A DNA stretch of 64,000 nt from positions 1,116,001 through 1,180,000 of the forward strand of contig OOIN01000006.1 of the NCBI GenBank assembly GCA_900323505.1. Direction: 5' to 3'. A model generated the notes under the pieces. That model was given only the letters and a program-made list of their open reading frames with translations. It was not told the origin of the DNA and ran no database searches. Below, piece by piece: positions 8,734 through 18,700 of this stretch. This stretch comes from Ustilago trichophora (taxonomy: Eukaryota; Basidiomycota; Ustilaginomycetes; Ustilaginales; Ustilaginaceae). Positions within the stretch are counted from its first letter, which is position 1; every line of letters starts with the position of its first letter. A program made the position numbers and the translations under genes.

Positions 8734-11700
8734 ATGTCTCTTGACCCTACATCGCGAATCACACCCGAACAAGAACAACACTACAACAACCTACTTTCGC
8801 TGCAATCTCCTCCCAATTCTGCCCAGCATGACTTGGCTCTCGAGCACGCAACGCGCAGCGTCTCTCAGGACCTCATCGAGTCCACACAGTCCGCCCAGCC
8901 TGCGCGCGACAAGGCCAAGGGTCGCGAGACGCAACCGGTCGTCGATGACAATGACTCCTCGACCATAGTCCGCATCACCGAACCTGAAGCTGTCAAACAT
9001 GCCGTGCCAATCCCAGACGGACCATCTGGCTCGTCTGCAAGTGACTTTGCTGCCATGGATATTTCGGAGCTGGCACCAGAGCTGCTCATGCGCATCTTTG
9101 CCTTTCTTGATCCTGTATCGCTCTCACGCGCCGCAGCAATATGCCGTTCTTGGGCCATCATTGCACGCGACGATGCTACTTGGCGTGCTGCCTTCGCCAC
9201 GTACTTCAGCCTCGAAGCTGCTCAAGCTCATCGCGCCGCATCCCTAGAAGCTTCTGCGACACCTGCACTTCGACGCCTCACCAACGCGTCCTGGCGTCAA
9301 GAGTTCCAACAGCGCATCGATCTACTTCGACAGTGGCGCAAGTCTCGCACGCCTACAGTACTCTCCACGCCTCGAGTGGATCTCATCAAGAAGATATCGC
9401 TCTCCAAGCAGCATCGACTGCTTATTTCGGCCACAGACACGTACGGCGTGGCATCGCGCTCCAACCCTTGGACGGGCAAAGTCATCAAGGGCTACCTCGA
9501 TGCTGAAGGCACCGCAAATGGTGCTGGCAACGGCAACCCGAATGTCGAATTCAGCCCCAACGTCAGCTCGCTCAACACTAGCTCAGATGCCTCGCACATC
9601 TTTTGGGGATTCCGTTCGGGCGAGGTGGGCATGACCACCATGTCCAGGCAAGGTACCAACCCTCGAGGCGCCATTAAGAGTCTTCGATTCACGCCAAGAG
9701 CTTCGCACGTAGGTCCCGTCACCGCTATCGCCATTCCATTCTCCAGCGACAGTGACGGTGCCCACGGTCCAGGTCGCAGCCCCGAACGTCTGCGACAGGC
9801 TATCGCCACGCTTGGCGACGTCGCCTCCACCTTTGTCACTGCCGGCTTCGACGGTACTGTGCGCCTGTGGACATCCAATCGCTCTTGGCCGCTGTGGATT
9901 GCATCCTCCTCGACAAAGTCGCCCGTATCCAACCCTAACTCGTCCGGCACTCAATCTCAGAACGTTGCTGCTGTCGCGGCTCCCATCTGCGCCCTCGCCT
10001 ACGATGCAAAGAAGGGCATCGTGGCAGCCGGCAGTACCACCGGCAAGATCTTTGTCTGGACCAACATCGATGTTGCAGCTCTTCTCCGCATTCCACCAGA
10101 AGCCACCGATCCAGAGCACCTTCGCAATGGCTCGCCAGAAGCAGAGACGCTCGAAGCTCAGGCGGTCTTCCTCCGCCTCTCGCAGTCCATTCGAGCTACA
10201 ACCATCGACATGCCACCAGGAGTCGCATCTGAGGTAGCTGTCAACTCGATTCACATTGATGCGTCCTCATCGGCCATCGCCAAAGGATCTGAGATGTCAC
10301 CCAACACGGAAGATTGCTCCCTCCTCGTTCACCACTCGGGCGCAAGAGTCTTGCTCCGCCACCGCATCTTCCAGGACGCACCTGTCGAGACCACTGTTCT
10401 TGGAGCCGCTGTCATGGACGAGATCACAGCCATTCGACCCGATTTCGAGCCTCGCTTGCCCAAGCGTGATGCTAGATCCTCGGCAGCTCAAAGCCCCTCG
10501 ACTAGTGTGTACGCCTCGCCGACGCTCTCTGCTACCCGGTCCGAGGTGGGAGGTCTTGGCGCCACTGGTCTCCACCAACAACCTCCTACTCTCGTGCTCG
10601 GCCCCAGCCCTTTCGAGAGTTACGACGGCTCCGGCCAGTATCCAGAGCGCAAGTACGTCTGCGTAGGCACCAAAGCTGGATCTCTGTTTCTGTTTGACTG
10701 GGAGAGCGCGGGCTCGACCTTCGACGAGGCAACGCAGGAGGAATGGCAGGGTCACAGTCCACCTCGCTTCCGTGGCGAAAAGCAATTGCTCCCTTCCATC
10801 GGCTGGGAGGCGCATCACACTGCAGTCACAGCGCTCGAGGTGACACCTTTGCACATCTTTGTTGGTACCTCGGACGGTACCATCAAGGTCTTTGATTCCC
10901 TCGCTGGCGATCTGATCCGAACTATCAACGATCGTACTGCCACACGCCATCCTGCGCGCATGCTTGCTGCTGGCGAACTCACCGCGAGCGAGGCAGCACG
11001 CTTCCGCGTTACTCAGATCATTGCTGATAACGAATGTCTCGTCGCAAGCATTGGCCATCAGATCCTGGCATTCCGTGCCGAGCCTGTGCTCAGCAAGCGA
11101 GCCGCCGCCGCTGCAGCCGCTGCTTCTTCCAGCAAGGCCAAAGGCGGTCGACCTCGACTAGCAGATAACAAGTACGCCATGCAAGTCGAGCTGAAACGCG
11201 ACCTTCGCGAGTCCAAAGCCGAACTGGAAGCCGAGAACGAAGAGCGTCAGGCCGAATATAGCAAGATCCGCAATCGCCAAGGGTTCGAGTTGGAGGGTCT
11301 GAGCGAGCAGGAAGCGCTCGAATATGCGCTCATGCTGTCGCGCGACGAGGAAGCAGCCACAGCCACCACCAAAGCCAAGTTCATGGGTGGCAGCGGTTAC
11401 GTCCCTGGCTCGCACGCCTCTTCTTCGCGCAAGAAGATTGAAGTACCCGAACAGGCCATTGACGATCCTGAGCTAGCCGATGCGCTGGAACAGATCGCTC
11501 TTGCCGAATCCAAAGCCGAAGCAGAGGAAGCGTATCGGCAAGCGTGCGAGCCACCCGGATCGTTCTACGACCGTCCCTCGGCTCGAACTAGTAGACGCAG
11601 CAGTTCCTCTGCCTCGTCTTCTATTGCAAAGACGGGTCGCAGTAGCAGATATCGCATGCTCGAAGATCAAGATTTCGGCGACGATCTTCTTGACGACGAC

Positions 11701-12576
11701 GACGAAGAAGAAAGTGGAGGTGATCATGAACTGGACCCTTACTTGCGACCTTCACCCTCCCCGTCACCGTCAGCTTCACCCTACATGAGCGGGTTATCTT
11801 CCCCACCCGCCTCTCGCGCATGGACGATCCTCTCACAAGCCGGGAGCAGCGCCACCACCCCTGCCCATTCTTCCGACCGTTGGGGGAAGAATAGCAAAGT
11901 TCGCACCGTCAACGTTCCACGCAGTGCACGCTTCCCACTCGCATCGCCAACACCAGCCGAGGCCGCTTCCATCAGCTCCAGTCTAAGCAGTATGGGCGCG
12001 CTCTCTCCACCGGAATTGAGTTCGCCGAGGGATTTCCCCAGTATGACAATGGCGGCTGTGAGTGGATCCATGTCTGCCTCACCGAATTTTCAGCCTCACG
12101 ATGGAGGGGGAGGTGTATCGCCGATGTTCAGAAGACAGAGTTCGGGATTTGGAGTAGTGAGTCCTACCAGTAGTAGTGGAATTTCTCCTTCGCCAGTGGG
12201 TGGATCGGGTGGAATGGGAAAATGGAACAAAAGTCCAAATCTTCGCCCTATCCCTTCCCCACAGAGACAACCTACCAATTCTGCCTGGACGACCTCCCGC
12301 TCTGCCTCCTACACCACTCCGACCGCAGCTGGAGGTCCTTCACAACCCTCACTATTGGCAGCTTCCCTCAAATCACAACAACAACAGCAATCTGGGGATA
12401 AAGGAAAAGGTAAATCCCCCATGCGCAATCCTACCAGCGTCTGGAATAGTGACAATATCAGCAGAGAAGAAGTGGCGGAAAGAGGCGGAAAGCAGGAGGA
12501 GACGATCATGGATGACGATTTGAAATTTGCCCTCGAGCTGAGTCTTGCCGAAGAGCGGTCGAGGAATGAACGTTAA
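8734..12576 (+). CDS. Ufo1-like F-box/WD40 protein with ubiquitin-interacting motifs (1280 aa)
   Basis: A single uninterrupted frame starts at the first in-frame ATG (8734). An F-box lies at about residues 110-155 (ISELAPELLMRIFAFLDPVS…), the Skp1-binding module of SCF ubiquitin ligases. WD40-type repeats follow, including FVTAGFDGTVRLW (~370), GIVAAGSTTGKIFVW (~425) and HIFVGTSDGTIKVF (~705). Near residue 860 there is a ubiquitin-interacting motif (SEQEALEYALMLSRDEE) and another at the extreme C-terminus (DDLKFALELSLAEE); a degenerate third may lie near 910. F-box plus WD40 plus C-terminal UIMs is the arrangement of yeast Ufo1, which targets substrates such as Ho endonuclease and uses its UIMs for its own turnover. 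The protein is about twice the length of Ufo1 because of a serine/proline-rich disordered region (~950-1250). It probably acts as the substrate receptor of an SCF complex; the substrate cannot be inferred. Confidence 0.85.
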   Translation: MSLDPTSRITPEQEQHYNNLLSLQSPPNSAQHDLALEHATRSVSQDLIESTQSAQPARDKAKGRETQPVVDDNDSSTIVRITEPEAVKHAVPIPDGPSGSSASDFAAMDISELAPELLMRIFAFLDPVSLSRAAAICRSWAIIARDDATWRAAFATYFSLEAAQAHRAASLEASATPALRRLTNASWRQEFQQRIDLLRQWRKSRTPTVLSTPRVDLIKKISLSKQHRLLISATDTYGVASRSNPWTGKVIKGYLDAEGTANGAGNGNPNVEFSPNVSSLNTSSDASHIFWGFRSGEVGMTTMSRQGTNPRGAIKSLRFTPRASHVGPVTAIAIPFSSDSDGAHGPGRSPERLRQAIATLGDVASTFVTAGFDGTVRLWTSNRSWPLWIASSSTKSPVSNPNSSGTQSQNVAAVAAPICALAYDAKKGIVAAGSTTGKIFVWTNIDVAALLRIPPEATDPEHLRNGSPEAETLEAQAVFLRLSQSIRATTIDMPPGVASEVAVNSIHIDASSSAIAKGSEMSPNTEDCSLLVHHSGARVLLRHRIFQDAPVETTVLGAAVMDEITAIRPDFEPRLPKRDARSSAAQSPSTSVYASPTLSATRSEVGGLGATGLHQQPPTLVLGPSPFESYDGSGQYPERKYVCVGTKAGSLFLFDWESAGSTFDEATQEEWQGHSPPRFRGEKQLLPSIGWEAHHTAVTALEVTPLHIFVGTSDGTIKVFDSLAGDLIRTINDRTATRHPARMLAAGELTASEAARFRVTQIIADNECLVASIGHQILAFRAEPVLSKRAAAAAAAASSSKAKGGRPRLADNKYAMQVELKRDLRESKAELEAENEERQAEYSKIRNRQGFELEGLSEQEALEYALMLSRDEEAATATTKAKFMGGSGYVPGSHASSSRKKIEVPEQAIDDPELADALEQIALAESKAEAEEAYRQACEPPGSFYDRPSARTSRRSSSSASSSIAKTGRSSRYRMLEDQDFGDDLLDDDDEEESGGDHELDPYLRPSPSPSPSASPYMSGLSSPPASRAWTILSQAGSSATTPAHSSDRWGKNSKVRTVNVPRSARFPLASPTPAEAASISSSLSSMGALSPPELSSPRDFPSMTMAAVSGSMSASPNFQPHDGGGGVSPMFRRQSSGFGVVSPTSSSGISPSPVGGSGGMGKWNKSPNLRPIPSPQRQPTNSAWTTSRSASYTTPTAAGGPSQPSLLAASLKSQQQQQSGDKGKGKSPMRNPTSVWNSDNISREEVAERGGKQEETIMDDDLKFALELSLAEERSRNER

Positions 12577-12750
12577 ATGCTGGCTTTGATGTATGATGTC
12601 GTGTTGGATAATTCAGAGAGGCTTTTTTCCACCGTTGTCACAAGTTTGCCAGAAGTCGAGTTTGAGATGAGATGTGTTTGCCGGTACAGCTTTGAACGCA
12701 AGCAACACGCGAACACGAGAATCCACACTGTATGTTGGGAGTCGGAACAA

Positions 12751-15700
12751 CTATCGAAACCCAGCCCACATCCGTCTGGAACCAGGATGCAAAGTCCACG
12801 TTTCCACACCTCGACCATCCGTGCGCAACTCGACGACCCCTATCTCGAGCAAGCACAGTGTAGCGCACCAGATGTCGGCGAAGCTAGTGCCTACCGCCGA
12901 GGTGGTGCTGAATCTGGAAGCTAGTCGGGGTAGGGTGATTCCGGGTCGTTGGAAGGTGAGGGCGATGATTGTGTCGAGTAGAGATTTCCATGGGGCTGTA
13001 GGGGGGGATGAAGGTGGGTTGGTGGTGGTGGTGAGGGTGGTCCATATGTGGGGGAGGGTTAGGTTTTGTGACGAGGTTGTAGGAGCGCGGGTGGGGATGG
13101 CCAAGGTGTAGGATTGGATGAAGGGCGAAGCGATAAGAATGGCGGAAGAGGAGAGGGGGGAGAAGAATGCCAGTGGGAGAGTACCCGAGGTGAGCGTGAG
13201 GACGTCATGGTAGGTCAATTCGTCGTCGCTTTCCAGTGAGAGACCAAGAGGTCCAGATTCGATGAGGCGTGATCCGAATACTCGCAATCGCTCCGCTGCG
13301 GATGCATCCGTGCTGCTGGTCGTGTCGAGTGTCGTCTCGAATTGTTGCAGCCAGACCGTTCGTAGAGTCTCTGCAAGAGCGGCTGATAAGTCGGTACCGA
13401 CGCCACCGTTGACTTCTGGAGCGACTAACCAGTCAAGCGCCCGATCCTGTGGCACAGCCGGCAGCGGCGTCACTGCAGCATCCAACGCATCCATCATCCC
13501 GCTCTTGCCGTTGACCCTGATCAGCGCCTCCAGATCCTCGTCGTTCATTACGCGGGCATTGAGCGCAGGGTTCTGTCGCAGAAACTCGAAAGGCTCCATA
13601 TCGATCTCGGCGTCCATCATACCTGCTTCCATCAGCGACACCAGTGCCGCTGCCTCGCCATCAGCTTCGATCGGCTCCACCACGGACCCACTCTCGGCAT
13701 CGCAGATCTCCTGGAAAGCCGACCTGCGGTGAGTCAGCGTAGCCTGCAGATCTGCTGCAGCCAACCGGGTTCCTGCGCTCGAGTCAGGCAAGAGTCTGTG
13801 CAGCTCTTCGGTAAAGACAAAGTTGGTTCCAGGCTTACGACGCACCACCGGGTCGACCGTGAGGGGTCGGATGAGTTTGGCGTCAAGCAGACGCTGCATT
13901 GCTTCTTCAATGCGAGTATCGCCGATGGTGCGACAGAAGTCGGCCTTGGTCATTTCGTCTACAGGTACCGTATCCTCCTGCGTTGCACCGGCGGCCGAAG
14001 CTTGGCCGGACTGCGTTGAAAGCGAAGAGGCGGTAGCAATCACAACTCGTACAGCCCACTCCGCCATCAGATCTTCCAGAGACACGTTCGCCTTGTCTGC
14101 CGAAGCGTCTTCGGCGCCCAAAGCCGTGCTGGTCAGCGTCTCAAGTCGTTTTGTCGTTACACCCGTGTCGTTTGTATAGAAGGGCTCGAAGCGCTTCTCG
14201 ACAGGCTCCTCGGCAAACTCTTCCTTCCAGCTTTCTGTAAAGTCAGTTGTCGCACTGAGTTCCAGAGGGAGGTGATGCCGAGCGATAGGCCTGGTGAGCG
14301 AGCGCTGTACCTCGTTCTTGTCGATCTCGTCGCGGAGCAGCTCGATCTGTTGCATCAGATCGAACCCAGTTGCAGCGGGAAAATCGGGATCATGCAAAAT
14401 GCCAGCCTCGCGTGCAGATAAGTAGACCGAGGTCCAGCGGCGTTCGAGCGCGTCAAGGTAGGCTTCTTCGCCGTGAAGGTAGCGCATGCGATAGTACTGA
14501 TGGCGCCATTGCGCCATGATAACTCCTTTGGTTTTGATCTTCTCCTCGCCATCAATGACCTGGAAGAGTGCTGACCAGTCAGATCGACCCCGGACTTGGT
14601 CACGAATACGCAGAATGACGGCGGCATCGCGCAAGAGCTCCTTCCTTGTCGGATTCCAAAAGTGGACATGATCCGTATTCTTGCGTCGATTCCTGCGATC
14701 CCTCCTAGCCCTTTTCGCTCGGACACCTGCAGCGTCGTCCCCACCGTTGACGTCCTGATCACGATCGAGCTGTTCAGAATCCGGATTCTGTTGCGCAGAG
14801 TGTGGTCGTGATTGGCGTTTCCGTCCACCTGCCGTAGGACCACGCACAGCCGGCATCAATCTGACGCCTGAGGCGGACCTTATGGCTCGTGCGATTGCTT
14901 TCCGTACAGCCTCCGCATCAAATTTGACATCGCCCGCAACAAATTTCTTGCGAATGACATCGAGTGCGGTTTCGATCTTGGGCCGGAGGTCATGGGCGGC
15001 CGGAGCATCACCGAAGGCTTGATCCATCATCGCCCGGAAGTCCTCTTCGCGTTTCTGGCGAAGCTGACGGGCTTTGGCGAGTGTCGTGGCGCGACCCTCC
15101 TTCTCACGCTCGGCCTGCGTCCTCTTGCGCTTCTGGGAAGCTGCTGAAATCGGCTTGTAAACGTCGACAGGCAGGATGACTGTGCTGAGCCGGAGCGGCC
15201 AGCTGAAACGCGAGAACTTTCGTCGACTCTTCTCAGGCTCCGCGAGCTCGTCAGCGTCGGCGCGTTGCAACCGGTGTTGAAGCAGAGCTCGAACCACCTG
15301 CGGAGGCACCAGTGTGATGTACGCAAGCCTATCAAGGTCATCCTGGGAAGCAGAAGGGAGCTCTTGCAAGTCGATGCGATACAAAAACTTGATCTGTGAT
15401 GGCCTGAGTTGGTGGTACGGTCGCCACGCCCTGCTTGCATAGAGGGCATATGCAAGCTCTTCTGGGGGCGTCTTGAAAGGCTCGACATCACTGATGCCAG
15501 AAGGGCTCTTCGAATCACCTGGCGCAACAGCCCCTCGATTTTCGCTGTTCTTTCCATCCATACACTTGCGCCAGTTGAGGCAACAGGCTTGCATCTTGGC
15601 CCAGAAGAGATTGATCTTGTCAACGTCCAGACCAACATCAATGACCTCGAGCAGAGGCTTCTCTTGCTGCTCGACTGCCCAATTGTAGAGCGGAATGCAA

Positions 15701-18700
15701 TGACGGGGCTCCACACTTGTGGATATGGCGCCCAAGCTGGCGGTCGTCGCTTGCGAGTCGGTTGCACCATCAGCAAGGGTGTGCATCTTGACGATGTTGA
15801 GATCCGATAGCTGCGTCGCAAGGCTGTAGAAGGCCACGTATGTCTCGTTCACGACTCGAGACGACAGCCCGAGGCTCGCCTTGAGCTCGTCAGGCAGAGC
15901 CTGAACCGGCGTCGTGCGCATCCGAGGATCAATCAACATCTGTTCTAGCCCTTCCGACATAGGAAGCACTGGTGTCAGAGCGAGGTAAAGGTCCAAAGGC
16001 GCTTCGGTCCAAAAGAAGCTCAACGGAAGCACAGAAGGTGCACTGGAGCTGGAGTCCGATTGACGCAAAGCGATGAACTTTGCGCAGGCGTGATGGAAGG
16101 CTTTAAGTCGCAGCATCTCTCCACTCAAATAGCCGACATGTTGTCGCAAACTGCTGACCACGTCGCGGAAGGGCTGGCGTAGCAAGGCAAGCTGCGTCTG
16201 ATCGATGGGCAGCTCCGATAGATAGAAGGGTTCCTGTATGTGCCAGGGCTTGGCGAATCGACTCGCATCGTCGAAGCTGATTGCGACATTGTCGGTGACG
16301 TTGGTAAGAGCCGTGTTGACGTTTTTGCTATCCGTCCAGCCATCTCGGCCCTCCTTGACAGCCTCACAGTAGTTTTGGAGTTGCTCGGCGGGCAGCTCAG
16401 GGACGCAGACGATCTGACGTTTGGGATGTTGTGCGCTGGGCCGGTCGAGCCGAACATAGGTGCGACGTAGCAAGCCATTGTTGACTGCGGCCGTAAGAGC
16501 CTTTTCGCGGACTTTTTTGTCGCGCAGATTGGAAAGCTGAGCATCCGAGGCGAATCCAAACTTCTCGACAAACTCAGTCAGCAGGTCCGGGATCATCAGC
16601 GTATCCATAGCGCCGCCAGCCTCCCGAATACACTGGACCAGCGCATGTGAGCTTCGCAGCTGGGTCAAGTTGGTTCGTTTTCTTCGCTCGGACGCCGATG
16701 CAGCTGGTGTGGAGGTGGCGTCGCGAAGCTTTTTTGCGGCTGGAGTGTTGAGGGCAGATGGCCTGACTTCCGTCTTGATCGGGGTGGGGGCCGACAGTAG
16801 ATCACTAACATGCGAAAGATCTGCAGAGGATGCAGCTGGTTCAGGTGCGATCGCATTACCTTGCGTTTCCTGCGATTGGTCTTGCACCTCGACCTGCTCT
16901 GTTGTCGCTGGTCCAGGTGGTGGACTCGTGACAGGCGGGGTCGAGACAGCTGGTTCGGAGACAGCAACTTCCTCCGCCTGCGAGATGGCGGGCTCTTCTG
17001 CCACGACTGGTGAAGACGCCAGCAGCGACTTGGGTCGAGCAGGGGCCTGCTCCTGAAGCAGGCGTCTGCTACGTCGCTTCGCTAATCCAGCGGTAGGAGA
17101 GTCGGGTATTGCAAGCGACGCATCGTCGTCCATTGCGATGTCCGAGGCTTTGCTCTTTTCACTCCGCGAGGGAGTGGCTACTGTTGACGATCCAGCCTGT
17201 TGGTCGTTTGGCAGCGCAGGGGTCTCGTCTCGCGATGGAGCTGCATCGGTCGCGACTGGGCTGGCTTCAGTAGACTCGACTGGGTGTTTTCGAGGCCGCC
17301 CTCGCTTGGGTGTAGGGGTGCTCGTAGCAGGTGTCTGTGCGTCAGAACCAATCGGATGCTTGCGAGGTCGACCCCTCTTGGGCGGAGGAGTATCTGCAGC
17401 AGGCGTCCCTGCGTCGGCCTCTAGTGGATACTTGCGTGGACGGCCTCTTTTCGGCAGAGGAGTGTCGGCAGCAGGTGTTCCCGAGTCAGCGTCAAGGGGA
17501 TGTTTACGAGGACGACCTCTCTTGGGTGGAGGGGTGTTGGGATCGAATTCATCATCGAGAGGACGTTTCTTTGGTGGACGACCTCTGCTGGCGGTGCCCT
17601 TGCGAGGTGTCGGCGTGAAGAGATCCTTGCTCAAGGAAGTCAAGCGATGTGCGATTTGTTCGGGTGAAGTCCACGCAGTTGACTTAAGATGGAAAGACGA
17701 GGCTCCTCCGGCCGAGGCGAGGAGCTCGAGATCGTCCGGCTCTAGGTAGCCCTCGTTGGCACCCTGCAGAACCCAGGCGTGGTGACTGTAGAGTTTGGTA
17801 CTGCGGACCCTCTGTTTGTGCTCGTGAAAGCTGCGGATCTGGAGATCGCTCAAGGAGGGCTCGCCATCTGCCTCTTCGGCTCGCTGAGCGATCTGATCGA
17901 GCATACGAGCGGAATGGCCAGTGGCGTGGAGCTGCGTCATGAGCTGTGAGATGGTGCGACCGGAAGGACCGGCTCGGGCCACTTGCTCGTAGACGTAGCG
18001 TTCCACGGTGAGTTCGCGGGGTATGCACGAGTCGACCCTGGTGAGATCCTGTAGGAGTTTGGCGTTGAGTCTCCTTGCTCTGTCTTGCTCTTGAAGGGTG
18101 GCAGCGTCACCAAACTCGCCGCGAAGGAAATCGTGCATCTCGTTTTCACCCAGTGGAGTCATCCTCAGGCCTCGATAGGTACGATCGGTGCTGGCGACAT
18201 GAATGTTGACGACCTCGAGAAAACCGTCGACGACAGCATGTTCAAGAAATCTGATGAGGGCTTTCTTTTGTGGACGGGCCTCGGCGAGTCTGATGCGTCG
18301 CAACAGGCCAACGCGAGCGGTGACTTTGGAGGGAGTTGAGTTGCAGATGAGGTAAATGCGGAAGCGCACGAGTTCGGGTCGACTTTTCAACCACAGGAGG
18401 CTCTTGGCGGCATCGACATGTTCAAAGCTTGTCACAAGCGATTGGACAGAGGCATGAGCATCGCTGCGCACATCATGGTTGCGGTCGTGTGTGAAAGGCA
18501 TGTCGTGCGGCTCTTCCTCCTTAACGGTGATGGTCGGTGCGGATGCATCTTGAGTGACATCTTCGGCTTCGGCTTCTCTCTCGGCATCTTCATCGTCAAC
18601 AAGTTCCATCTGATCGGCACTGGATTCATTCGAGCTCGAAAGACTTTGTGCGAGCAACGATGGCTGATTTCGCGCTGCTGCCGGTTCCGGTCGATGTAGA

